Shown: piece by piece, positions 23,898-31,423 of the stretch
Layout: each line of letters starts with the position of its first letter
How positions within the stretch are numbered: the stretch's first letter is position 1
Notes under the pieces: model-generated
Seen by the model: the letters and a program-made list of their open reading frames with translations, nothing else
Database searches by the model: none
What the model was told of the DNA's origin: nothing
Assembly: GCA_038237625.1 (NCBI GenBank)
Contig: JBBRYM010000009.1
Location: 1-64,000, forward strand
DNA: 64,000 bases
Direction of reading: 5' to 3'
Origin: JAWVFM01 sp038237625
GTDB lineage: Bacteria; Actinomycetota; Thermoleophilia; Solirubrobacterales; 70-9
Translations under genes and position numbers: made by a program

Positions 23898-23971
23898 TCG
23901 GGGCGACTGGATTCGAACCAGCGACCTTTCGGCCCCCAGCCGAACGCGCTACCAAGCTGCGCCACGCCCCG
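23898..23971 (-). tRNA. tRNA-Pro(GGG)
   Basis: Acceptor CGGGGCG/CGCCCCG, a D-arm with GCGCAGCTTGGTAGCGC, anticodon stem TTCGG/CCGAA with loop CTGGGGG (anticodon GGG), and T-arm CTGGTTCGAATCCAG. 74 nt, discriminator A, no encoded CCA. Its 3' half is duplicated exactly at 18835-18882. Confidence 0.97.
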
Positions 23972-24062
23972 TGGTGCGCTGTCGATTCTAGTGCCGAAGC
24001 CTCGAGTCACGGGTTCGGAACCGCATGGTGTTCCGATCTGGTAGTTCGAGCGGTGCGGCGAG

Positions 24063-24135
24063 AGCGGGCGACGGGACTCGAACCCGCTTCCTTCAGCTTG
24101 GAAGGCTGACGTGCAACCAGTTACACCTCGCCCGC
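24063..24135 (-). tRNA. tRNA-Gly(TCC)
   Basis: Acceptor GCGGGCG/CGCCCGC, anticodon loop CTTCCAA (anticodon TCC), T-arm GCGGGTTCGAGTCCCGT, discriminator T. 73 nt. It lies 91 bp upstream of tRNA-Pro on the same strand. Confidence 0.97.
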
Positions 24136-24175
24136 GACGGCGGCCGATTATAGGTTCGGGCAGCGAACTGGCCCG

Positions 24176-24290
24176 CTAGCGGCGGTAGCCGAAGTCGGTG
24201 GTGTAGATGCCGCCGTCGGCGTGCGAGTTGCCGGGGGGTTCCCCAGGTGACGCCGACGCCGAGGTCGTGGAAGCCCGCATGTTCGGACGA
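24176..24290 (-). pseudogene. C-terminal remnant of a second CAP-domain gene
   Basis: One frame gives H-D-L-G-V-G-V-T-W-G-T-P. After a one-base shift another gives G-N-S-H-A-D-G-G-I-Y-T-T-D-F-G-Y-R-R and a TAG. This is the end of a CAP/SCP-like protein, parallel to D-V-G-V-G-I and Y-T-V-D-L-G in the intact gene just upstream. It is probably what is left of a tandem duplicate. Confidence 0.55.
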
Positions 24291-24304
24291 GGGAAGGAGC
24301 GACT

Positions 24305-24868
24305 TCAGCCCTTAAGCGCGCCCAGGTCGACCGTGTAGGTCTCGAACTTGCGATCGTGTACCCCGGCCTCGGGCGCGCCGCGCTTGATCCCCACCCCAAC
24401 GTCCCTCAACCGTTCGTCCAACAGATTGCCGCGGTCGCCGGCCGACTTCAGCCAGCGCGTCACCATCTGCCGCGGCGTCGACTCATAGCCAAGCTCCTCG
24501 GCGTAGCGAAACGAGGTCGAGCCGTTGACGTATGGGCTGTGCCTGAAGCGGTGCTTGAGCGAGGGCTCGCCCTGGCATTGGTGGGTAAAGCAGTTCTGCA
24601 CGACCATCCGCTTTGCGTGACCCTGGGCGAGGTCGTCGAGGTCGGGGTTGGCCGCGAGCTTCGGGACCGACTGGCTCGTGCGGGCGCGGTTGACGAGGCA
24701 GACGATGGCCTTGCGGAGCTGAGCGGCCGATGCGGTGCCGGGCGTCGCCCCCGCGTTGGGGCAGCCGGCGGCGCTCGCGCGACCGGGCGCGAGAAGAGCG
24801 ACGAAGACGAGGGCGACGGCGCTCGCGCCGATCGGCGCGAGTCTGCAGCCTGCGAGTTCCCTGGCCAC
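24305..24868 (-). CDS. secreted CAP-domain (SCP-like) protein
   Basis: The protein has about 187 residues. A signal peptide (residues 1-33, A-L-V-F-V-A-L-L-A-P-G-R-A-S-A) is followed by a CAP domain. It has V-N-R-A-R near residue 57, the helix A-A-N-P-D-L-D-D-L-A-Q-G-H-A-K-R-M, F-T-H-Q, G-Y-x-S-T-P-R-Q-M-V-T-R-W-L-K-S, and L-R-D-V-G-V-G-I with a final Y-T-V-D-L-G. Four cysteines suggest disulfides outside the cell. GTG 24868 is preferred; GTG 24898 would add ten polar residues. Bacterial CAP proteins have no settled function. Confidence 0.85.
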   Translation of the reverse strand: MARELAGCRLAPIGASAVALVFVALLAPGRASAAGCPNAGATPGTASAAQLRKAIVCLVNRARTSQSVPKLAANPDLDDLAQGHAKRMVVQNCFTHQCQGEPSLKHRFRHSPYVNGSTSFRYAEELGYESTPRQMVTRWLKSAGDRGNLLDERLRDVGVGIKRGAPEAGVHDRKFETYTVDLGALKG

Positions 24869-24901
24869 GCCCCAAGGGTAGTCAGTCTCGCCATTCACAA
24901 C

Positions 24902-24946
24902 GAACGTCCCGTTTACCCCACCCGTAGGGGGGACTCCGGGACGTTC
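24902..24946. terminator. hairpin GAACGTCCCG/CGGGACGTTC
   Basis: Ten-base perfect arms (24902-24911 and 24937-24946) enclose an inner C-run/G-run pair. It lies between the 3' end of tRNA-Trp and the CAP gene, so it may terminate the tRNA transcript. The same arm sequence recurs at 61211-61256 and, shortened, at 18909-18950. Confidence 0.5.
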
Positions 24947-24959
24947 ATCACGTGGGGGA

Positions 24960-25032
24960 CGGGGCAGCCAGGACTCGAACCTGGAACCGCCGGTTTTGGA
25001 GACCGGAACTCTGCCAATTGAGCTACTGCCCC
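24960..25032 (-). tRNA. tRNA-Trp(CCA)
   Basis: Acceptor GGGGCAG/CTGCCCC, anticodon stem CCGGT/ACCGG with loop CTCCAAA (anticodon CCA), T-arm CCAGGTTCGAGTCCTGG, discriminator G. 73 nt. Confidence 0.97.
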
Positions 25033-25051
25033 TGTTTGGAGCCAGTCTAAG

Positions 25052-25135
25052 TGCGGGCGGAGGGACTCGAACCCCCAAGCTCTTGCGAGCACCAGGACCT
25101 AAACCTGGCGCGTCTTCCAGTTCCGCCACGCCCGC
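25052..25135 (-). tRNA. tRNA-Leu(TAG)
   Basis: Acceptor GCGGGCG/CGCCCGC, anticodon stem CCAGG/CCTGG with loop TTTAGGT (anticodon TAG), a long class II variable arm (TGCTCGCAAGAGCTT), discriminator A. 84 nt, 19 nt upstream of tRNA-Trp. Confidence 0.97.
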
Positions 25136-25200
25136 GGGAGCGCCCGGCGGCGACGAACCTCCGCGCGCGACCTCAGGAGATTCTATGCTTGCGGCTGGGT

Positions 25201-25803
25201 ATGGCTGTCAATGTCGCAAGGCCGGGCTACGAGCTCTGGCGGCCGAACCGCGAGAAGGCCGAAACGAAGACCATGAAGGCCGTCGTCGCGCTGGTCTTCC
25301 TGATCTCGGCTGGACTGCTGGTGCTCGTCACTCTCGGTGGCTGGCGGCACCTCGAGTCGAGCGGCGTGGGCATCATCACCCTTGCCTGGGCATTGCTCTA
25401 CGTGGTCTTCGCCTTGCTGGTCCTGCGCTGGAACCGCGGCGTCCTTCCGGTCGCCGCGGCGCTCGCGATCATCATGGCCATCTTCGCGGCGATCGCCGCG
25501 CCGCACTGGTTCGCGCGCGACAAGCCCGGGCTCGACTCGCCGGCGCTGCCCGAAGACCTGCTAGGCCTGCTCACCCTGGTCGTGGTACCGGTCCAACTGG
25601 TGCTGGTGGCCGTTGCGATGGTGGGCTTCAGCCAGAACTGGCACGTCGAGGAGGAACGGCCTGTTGGCGGCAGCGTCCCCGCCGCCTACGACGACGATGA
25701 AGATGCCGGTGCTCCGGCGGGCGTCGCCGACGAGGACGAGCCCGACGAAGCCGACGACGCCGCCGACGACGGCGACCGCGCGCCTCCCCCTCCCCCGGAC
25801 TGA
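25201..25803 (+). CDS. membrane protein with acidic C-terminal tail
   Basis: The 200-residue protein begins ATG 25201 (M-A-V-N-V-A-R-P-G-Y-E-L-W). Four hydrophobic helices lie at about residues 25-47, 55-75, 79-97 and 117-140. Residues 155-200 are a disordered tail rich in Asp, Glu and Ala with a final proline run. No known domain was recognised. ATG 25273 would remove the N-terminal polar segment. It sits alone between a tRNA and an opposite-strand SRAP gene, ending 5 bp from it. Confidence 0.75.
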   Translation: MAVNVARPGYELWRPNREKAETKTMKAVVALVFLISAGLLVLVTLGGWRHLESSGVGIITLAWALLYVVFALLVLRWNRGVLPVAAALAIIMAIFAAIAAPHWFARDKPGLDSPALPEDLLGLLTLVVVPVQLVLVAVAMVGFSQNWHVEEERPVGGSVPAAYDDDEDAGAPAGVADEDEPDEADDAADDGDRAPPPPPD

Positions 25804-25807
25804 CTAG

Positions 25808-26506
25808 CTAGAAGAGCTGCGCCGCCTCGCGAGGCTCGACCAGCCGCGCGTCGTCGTTTCGCACGTCGTTGACGAGGTCGGAGACCTCGCGCGCGACCAT
25901 CAGCTCCGCTGGCAGGGGTCGCAGCAGCTCGAGCCGGTCCTCCTCGAGCAGTCCCGGTTCCAGCCACGCCGTCTCGGCCGCTCGGTCGAGGATCACCGGC
26001 ATCCGGTCGTGGATCGGCGCGATCAGCTCGTTGGGCTTGGCGGTGACGATGGCGCAGCTGTGCAGCAGCTCGCCCGTCTCGCCCGAGGCCTTCGCCGGCA
26101 GCGCGGCCCAGACCCCGGCAAAGGCGAAGAGGCCGCCGTCCGAGAGCCCGATCCAGTACGGGACCTTGCCCTGCTCGGTCTGCTTCCACTCGTAGAAGCC
26201 GTCCGCTGGGATTAGGCAACGACGTTCGCGAAACGACTCTGCGAACGCCGGCTGTGTGGCGAGGGACTCGGCGCGGGCATTGATCAGCGGCCGGCCGGAG
26301 CGCTTCTCCGCCCAGCGGCCGGGAACCAGCCCCCAGCGCAGGCGCCCGAGCTCGCGCTCGCCGGACTCCTCGCGGCGCACCGCGGGCACGGCGTCGGTCG
26401 GAGCCACATTGAAGCGCGGCTCGAGCTCGGCGGCGGAGTCGGCGACGAGGAAGCGCTGGCGCAGCTTGACCGGGTCGGGATTGGTGAGCGTGTAGCGCCC
26501 GCACAT
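25808..26506 (-). CDS. SOS response-associated peptidase (SRAP/HMCES) family protein
   Basis: The protein has 232 residues and starts M-C-G-R-Y: Cys2 is the residue that, after Met removal, forms a thiazolidine crosslink with abasic sites in single-stranded DNA. Other active-site parts are present: R-F-N-V-A-P-T (Asn), N-A-R-A-E-S, C-L-I-P-A-D-G-F-Y-E-W (Glu) and I-H-D-R-M-P-V-I-L (His). It protects replication forks from abasic DNA by family analogy. No LexA box was searched successfully. Confidence 0.95.
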   Translation of the reverse strand: MCGRYTLTNPDPVKLRQRFLVADSAAELEPRFNVAPTDAVPAVRREESGERELGRLRWGLVPGRWAEKRSGRPLINARAESLATQPAFAESFRERRCLIPADGFYEWKQTEQGKVPYWIGLSDGGLFAFAGVWAALPAKASGETGELLHSCAIVTAKPNELIAPIHDRMPVILDRAAETAWLEPGLLEEDRLELLRPLPAELMVAREVSDLVNDVRNDDARLVEPREAAQLF

Positions 26507-26521
26507 GCTTCGAGGCTAGCG

Positions 26522-26606
26522 AGTGCCGGAGGTGGGATTCGAACCCACACGCCCTTTCGGGCACGCCCTTTTGAGGGGCGCGAGTCTGCCGTTCCTCCAC
26601 TCCGGC
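26522..26606 (-). tRNA. tRNA-Leu(CAA)
   Basis: Acceptor GCCGGAG/CTCCGGC, anticodon stem CGCCC/GGGCG with loop CTCAAAA (anticodon CAA), class II variable arm (TGCCCGAAAGGGCG), T-arm GTGGGTTCGAATCCCAC, discriminator A. 85 nt. Confidence 0.97.
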
Positions 26607-26642
26607 TCTGGAGCCAACGATAGCCGCGATAATCCTCGCCCC

Positions 26643-27860
26643 GTGGCGGTCGACGAGCGCATCGAGACGATTCGCGAGCTCTGCTCGTTCGAGAACCGGC
26701 TGACGGGGACCGACTCCGAGCGCCGGGCCGCGAGGCGGGTTGCCGAGCGCCTTCGGGCGATCGGCATGCGGGTCGATGTCGAACCGACCTACGTCCACCC
26801 GCAAATGCCGCTGATCCACGCCGTGCACTGCGCGCTGGGGTTCGCCGGCAGCCTCGTCTCCATCGCGAGCCCACCAGTGGGCTTCGGGATCGTCTTGGTG
26901 GCATCGATCTCGATGTACCTCGACGTCGATGCTCGCTTCTACCTCCTGCGCCGGCTGTTCTTTCGCAGGGCCTCTCAAAACGTCATCGCCCGCTTTGGCG
27001 CCTCCGACGCTCCTGCGCGGCTGCTTCTCTGCGCCCACCTCGATGCTGCCCGCGGCGGCATGGCATTCAACCCGCGTCAGGCAAGGTTCGCCGCCGCGCT
27101 CGACGCCCGGCTTCCCTTCGCGTTCGGGCCATTTCGAGTTCTCTTCTTTGCGCTCGCAACCCTCCTCCCCATCCTTGGCGCTCGACTCGCCGGAGTCGAC
27201 ACCACCGGGCTATCGGTCGTCCAGCTATTCCCCACGCTGGTCCTGCTGGTCGGCGTATTCCTGCTGATCGACGTCCAGCTCTCGAAGGTAGTTCCAGCTG
27301 CCAACGACAATGCCTCAGGAGTCGCAACGGCGCTCGCGCTCGCGAGCAACCTCCGAGACGAGCCGGCAAGCGCCCTCGACGCCTGGGTCGTGATCACCGG
27401 TGGCGAGGAGGCCCTAATGGAGGGCATGCGCTCGTTTTTGCGCTCGCACCGCTCCGAGCTGGCCGAGGGCGAGACCTACGTGGTCAACCTCGATTCGGTC
27501 GGTGCCGGGATGGTTCGCTACACGACTTCCGAGGGGCTCGCCGTCGGCGTCCCGATGGGCGGGCGCCTGGGAGAGCTTTGCACCGCGATCGCCACCGCCG
27601 ATCGCCAGAACGGGAAGCGCTTCGGCGCCGAGTCTCTCCAGTGGGGTTTTGCCAGCGACGCCGTTCCCGCGGCGCTCGCGGGCTATCCGGCGACCACGAT
27701 CACCTGCCTCGAGCCGGGCGCGGTCCTCCCGCCCAATTACCACCAGGCGAGCGACCTCCCCGACGCGGTCGACCCCGACGCTCTCTCCCGCGCCCATGAC
27801 TTCACGCTGGAGCTCGTCCGCCGGCTCGACGCCGACGTGGCCCGGAGGGCCGGCGGATAG
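26643..27860 (+). CDS. M28 family metallopeptidase with internal membrane segments
   Basis: The 405-residue protein has the M28 aminopeptidase core: L-L-L-C-A-H-L-D-A (His/Asp zinc ligands), A-N-D-N-A-S-G-V-A, V-V-I-T-G-G-E-E-A (general base Glu), N-L-D-S-V-G-A-G and the last His in P-P-N-Y-H-Q-A-S-D. Two pairs of hydrophobic helices (about 60-95 and 155-205) are inserted between the N-terminal part and the zinc site, so it is probably membrane-bound. Start GTG 26643. Its stop overlaps an upstream-extended frame of the next gene. Confidence 0.88.
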   Translation: MAVDERIETIRELCSFENRLTGTDSERRAARRVAERLRAIGMRVDVEPTYVHPQMPLIHAVHCALGFAGSLVSIASPPVGFGIVLVASISMYLDVDARFYLLRRLFFRRASQNVIARFGASDAPARLLLCAHLDAARGGMAFNPRQARFAAALDARLPFAFGPFRVLFFALATLLPILGARLAGVDTTGLSVVQLFPTLVLLVGVFLLIDVQLSKVVPAANDNASGVATALALASNLRDEPASALDAWVVITGGEEALMEGMRSFLRSHRSELAEGETYVVNLDSVGAGMVRYTTSEGLAVGVPMGGRLGELCTAIATADRQNGKRFGAESLQWGFASDAVPAALAGYPATTITCLEPGAVLPPNYHQASDLPDAVDPDALSRAHDFTLELVRRLDADVARRAGG

Positions 27861-27919
27861 CGGAGGCCGACCCAAAGCCACTCTGGTCTCCTTCGGCCGA
27901 CGCCATCGAGCGCTCGGCG

Positions 27920-29836
27920 ATGACCGCCTACATGCGCTGGCTCGGATCCGAGCGCGACCTCGCATTCGCCGACTACCACGCCCTGTGGGAGTGGTCGGCG
28001 AACGAGATCGAGGTGTTCTGGGAGTCGATCTGGGACTACTTCGGCGTGATCAGCTCGGGCCAGCGACCGCCGGCGATCGCCAGTCGCGCGATGCCGCCCA
28101 CGGGTTGGTTCGCGGGCGCCGAGCTGAATTACGCCGAGCACGTCTTCCGCGACCGGGACCCGAACGCGCTCGCGATCCAGCACCGGGCCGAGGGAGGCGA
28201 GCTCGGCGCGATCACCTGGGGCGAGCTCGAATCGCGCGTGGCCGCGATGGCCACCGGGCTACGCGAGCTCGGCGTCGTACGCGGCGACCGTGTCGCCGCG
28301 TACGTGCCGAATTCACCCGCAGCCATCATCGGCTTTTTGGCCACCGCGTCGCTCGGCGCGATCTGGTCGAGCTGCTCGCCGGACTTCGGCGCCAGCTCGG
28401 TAATTGACCGCTTCGCCCAGATCGAGCCGAAGGTGCTGCTCGCGGTGGACGGCTACACCTACGGGGGCAGGGACTTCGATCGCATGGAGCTCGTCGCCGG
28501 ACTCGAGCGCGAGATGCCCTCGCTGGAGCACACGGTGCTGATCCGTTACCTCGACCGCGACGCCGACCCCGGGCGCCTGGCGAATGGGATCACGTGGGCC
28601 GAGATCGAGGCCTCGGGCGTGGGCTCGGAGCTCCAGTTCGAGCGCGTCCCGTTCGAGCACCCGCTGTGGGTCCTCTTCTCCTCAGGCACCACGGGCCTGC
28701 CAAAGCCGATCGTCCAGTCGCAGGGGGGCATCCTGATCGAACACCTGAAGAAGCTGAACCTCCACGTCGATTTGCACTCCGGCGACCGCCTCTTCTGGTT
28801 CACCACTACGGGCTGGATGATGTGGAATTTCCTCGTCTCGGGCCTGCTCAGCCCGGCCTCGATCGTCCTCTACGACGGTAACCCCGGCCATCCCGACATG
28901 AGCGCTCTGTGGCAGCTCGCCGCCGACGCCGACGTCACGACCTTCGGCACGAGCGCGAGCTTCGTCGCCGCGTGCATGAAGGAGGGGCTCGAACCGGCGA
29001 ATGGGCGCGACCTCTCTTCCCTGCGCGCCGTCGGCTCGACGGGCTCCCCGCTCTCGCCCGAGGGGTTCGACTGGATCTACGATCACATTGGCTCAGACAC
29101 CTGGCTCTTCTCGACCAGTGGCGGCACCGACGTCTGCACCGCCTTCGTCGGGGGCGTCCCGCTGCTACCGGTCTACCGCGGCGAGCTGCAGGGACGCGCG
29201 CTCGGCGCCAACGTCCAGGCCTACGACGAAAACGGCCAGCCGGTCATCGGCGAGGTCGGCGAGCTCGTCATCACCGAGCCGATGCCGTCGATGCCCGTGT
29301 TCTTCTGGGGCGACGACGACGGCTCGCGCTACCGGGCCTCGTACTTCGAGCAGTTCCCAGGCGTGTGGCGTCACGGCGACTGGATCGAGATCACCTCGCG
29401 CGGAACGGCGATCATCTACGGGCGCTCCGACTCGACCATCAACCGCCACGGAGTCCGCATGGGGACGAGCGAGATCTACCGGGCGGTGGCGGCCGTACCC
29501 GAGGTGCTCGACTCGGTAGTGGTCGACCTTCCGCGCGAGGGCACCGAGGGCTGGATGCCGCTCTTCGTGGTCCTGCGCGAGGGCACCGAGCTCGACGACG
29601 AGCTGACTGCCACCATCAAGCGCTCCATCCGCGAGCGCTGTTCACCGCGCCACGTCCCCAACGAGGTCGTCCAGATCTCCGAGGTCCCCCGAACTCTCTC
29701 CGGCAAGGTGCTCGAGGTCCCCATCAAGCGGATCCTCACCGGCACGCCAGCCGAAAAGGCCGCCAGCCGCGACTCGCTCGCCAACCCGGCGGCGCTGGAC
29801 TGGTTCGTCGAGCACGCGGGCAAGGCCGGCTCGTGA
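27920..29836 (+). CDS. acetoacetate-CoA ligase (acetoacetyl-CoA synthetase)
   Basis: The 638-residue ANL enzyme fits acetoacetyl-CoA synthetase in length and N-terminal pattern (Y-M-R-W-L, D-Y-x-A-L-W-E-W-S, F-W-E-S-I-W-D-Y-F). It has F-S-S-G-T-T-G-L-P-K-P-I for ATP, S-T-S-G-G-T-D-V-C-T-A, H-G-D-W-I-E-I, R-S-D-S-T-I-N-R-H-G-V-R-M-G-T and L-S-G-K-V-L-E-V-P-I-K with the catalytic Lys. It makes acetoacetyl-CoA from acetoacetate. Family sequence (P-L-W-S-P-S-A-D-A-I-E-R-S) continues upstream of ATG 27920 to an ATA at 27857 behind GGAGGG. The true start may be that non-standard codon. Confidence 0.92.
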   Translation: MTAYMRWLGSERDLAFADYHALWEWSANEIEVFWESIWDYFGVISSGQRPPAIASRAMPPTGWFAGAELNYAEHVFRDRDPNALAIQHRAEGGELGAITWGELESRVAAMATGLRELGVVRGDRVAAYVPNSPAAIIGFLATASLGAIWSSCSPDFGASSVIDRFAQIEPKVLLAVDGYTYGGRDFDRMELVAGLEREMPSLEHTVLIRYLDRDADPGRLANGITWAEIEASGVGSELQFERVPFEHPLWVLFSSGTTGLPKPIVQSQGGILIEHLKKLNLHVDLHSGDRLFWFTTTGWMMWNFLVSGLLSPASIVLYDGNPGHPDMSALWQLAADADVTTFGTSASFVAACMKEGLEPANGRDLSSLRAVGSTGSPLSPEGFDWIYDHIGSDTWLFSTSGGTDVCTAFVGGVPLLPVYRGELQGRALGANVQAYDENGQPVIGEVGELVITEPMPSMPVFFWGDDDGSRYRASYFEQFPGVWRHGDWIEITSRGTAIIYGRSDSTINRHGVRMGTSEIYRAVAAVPEVLDSVVVDLPREGTEGWMPLFVVLREGTELDDELTATIKRSIRERCSPRHVPNEVVQISEVPRTLSGKVLEVPIKRILTGTPAEKAASRDSLANPAALDWFVEHAGKAGS

Positions 29837-29892
29837 AGGGCGCCCCAGAAATTTCGCGCCGAGCGAGTAGGCTGCCGCACGCAAAACTCGAA

Positions 29893-30030
29893 ACCGCCTA
29901 ATCGCCCAGCCTCGCCGGGCGAGCGGGGGAACCAGTTGGCCCGGCGTAGTGCCGGGTCGGGGCGAATTGGCAAGACACCGAGCCGTAGCGCATCTCTTTC
30001 AGCGCGAGCCCGTCAGCTAACCCCGCAGGC
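29893..30030 (+). ncRNA. c-di-AMP riboswitch (ydaO-yuaA type)
   Basis: The stretch shows the parts I know from actinobacterial ydaO leaders in order: TAATCGCC near 29899, GAGCGGGGGAACCA (29921-29934), TCGGGGCGAATT (about 29957-29968), AGCCGTAGC, and the highly conserved 3' block GAGCCCGTCAGCTAACCCC (30006-30024) with GCAGGC. A ribosome site GAGAGG and ATG 30051 follow closely. The ydaO family binds cyclic di-AMP and usually switches off wall-hydrolase or K+ transport genes. Confidence 0.82.
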
Positions 30031-30050
30031 ACAACGAAAGAGAGGTTTGG

Positions 30051-30191
30051 ATGAGCACCCTCGAGCGTCTGGCCTATGAGCCGATTTCGACGACGCGCCT
30101 CGCCGGCTACCTGCTGGGCCTGCTGGTCGGCGCAGCAGTCGCCGCCGCCGCGCTGTATCTCCTGAACGGGAGCCTGCCGCTCATCGGTTGA
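30051..30191 (+). CDS. 46-residue single-pass membrane peptide under c-di-AMP riboswitch
   Basis: ATG 30051 follows GAGAGG at a spacing of 5 nt and ends at TGA 30189-30191. The peptide has a short polar N-terminus (M-S-T-L-E-R-L-A-Y-E-P-I-S-T-T-R) and one long hydrophobic helix from about residue 17 to 38 (L-L-G-L-L-V-G-A-A-V-A-A-A-A-L-Y-L-L). It closes with N-G-S-L-P-L-I-G. It is the only gene after the riboswitch; the next gene is on the other strand. No family was recognised. By context it may modulate ion transport or wall enzymes (inference). Confidence 0.78.
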   Translation: MSTLERLAYEPISTTRLAGYLLGLLVGAAVAAAALYLLNGSLPLIG

Positions 30192-30219
30192 GCGAGAGGC
30201 GCCCGCCCGAGCCCGGCGG

Positions 30220-31335
30220 TTACGCGAACCCGAACACGAGCGCCAGCAGCGCGTAGATCGCGAGTAACTGGACGCCTTCGAACCAGTTCGACTCGCCTTC
30301 GGCGGCAACGTAGTTGGCGATGAGGGCGGCGAACGTGATCGCGCCGACCTCCAGTCCGTTGAGCACGAAGGGCATCGGTCCCGGACCGATCACGAACGAG
30401 GCGAGCACGAGGAGGGGCGCCACGAACAGGGCGATCTGCGCGCTCGAGCCGATGGCGATGTTCACCGAGAGGTCCATCTTGTCCTTGCGGGCGACGACCA
30501 CGGCCACCCAGTGCTCCGCCGCGTTGCCGACGATCGCGACCACCACGGCGCCGATGAAGAACTCCGACAGCCCGATCGATTCCGACGCTGCGCTGATCGA
30601 GTGCACGAGCACCTCGGACATCACCCCCACCGCTACGCCGGCGACCGCAAGCGCGATCACCGCCGTCCTCACCGACCAGCCGAGCGTGAGCTCGGCCCCG
30701 TACTCGGGGTTGAAGAGCCGGCGGTGTGTGCCCAGCGAGAACCGAAGCCCGGCGAGGTAGGTAAGGATCAAAATCAGGGAGATCGCGAACGAGAGGTTCT
30801 CGACGTCGCTCGCAAACCCCACCCGCTCGGCTCCCGGTGAGGGCAGCGATCCCCCGGAGACCAACACGAAGATGGCGGGCATCACTGCCGCGGCCGCTCC
30901 CAGCAGGAGCATGGTCGTCTGGGTGTTGGCAACTGTGGCGCTGAAGCGCTGGCGTTCCCGCCCGAGCCCGCCCATGAACATCGCCGCCCCCAGGACCAAG
31001 AGAACGTTTCCCATCACCGAGCCGACGAGCGTTGCCTTCACGACCTCGTGCAGTCCCTGGCCCAGCGCGAACAGGGCGATGATCAGCTCCGGCGCGTTGC
31101 CGAAGGTGACGTTGAGAAGCCCTCCTATGCCAGGCCCTGACCGTGCGGCAAGCTCCTCCGTAGCGAGGCTCATGAGCGCGGCGGTGGGGACGATCCCGAG
31201 CGCAGCCGTGAAGAAGATCGCGACGTCGCTGGCGCCGGCGATGTCGAGCGCCAGCGCAATCGGGATGAAAGGCGTCAGCAGATACGGCCACCTGCCGTCC
31301 GCCACCAGGCCAAGAGCACGCTTTCGCCCTTCCAC
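30220..31335 (-). CDS. calcium/proton exchanger (CaCA superfamily)
   Basis: The 371-residue protein has 11 predicted transmembrane helices and the two inverted alpha-repeats of CAX/ChaA exchangers: N-V-T-F-G-N-A-P-E-L-I-I-A-L-F in the first half and A-I-V-G-N-A-A-E-H-W-V-A-V in the second. Both keep the GNxxE ion-binding glutamate. It should export Ca2+ (or Na+/K+) in exchange for protons across the membrane. The start is ATG 31335. It ends 28 bp from the end of the convergent riboswitch-controlled peptide gene. Confidence 0.93.
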   Translation of the reverse strand: MEGRKRALGLVADGRWPYLLTPFIPIALALDIAGASDVAIFFTAALGIVPTAALMSLATEELAARSGPGIGGLLNVTFGNAPELIIALFALGQGLHEVVKATLVGSVMGNVLLVLGAAMFMGGLGRERQRFSATVANTQTTMLLLGAAAAVMPAIFVLVSGGSLPSPGAERVGFASDVENLSFAISLILILTYLAGLRFSLGTHRRLFNPEYGAELTLGWSVRTAVIALAVAGVAVGVMSEVLVHSISAASESIGLSEFFIGAVVVAIVGNAAEHWVAVVVARKDKMDLSVNIAIGSSAQIALFVAPLLVLASFVIGPGPMPFVLNGLEVGAITFAALIANYVAAEGESNWFEGVQLLAIYALLALVFGFA

Positions 31336-31423
31336 GGGCCCACCTTACGCGGGCTGCCGCAGGGCTGCGATTCCGCAGGCGGTGGTGGTTAGGAGCGCCC
31401 GGTGGGGGCCGCTTGCAGCTTGG

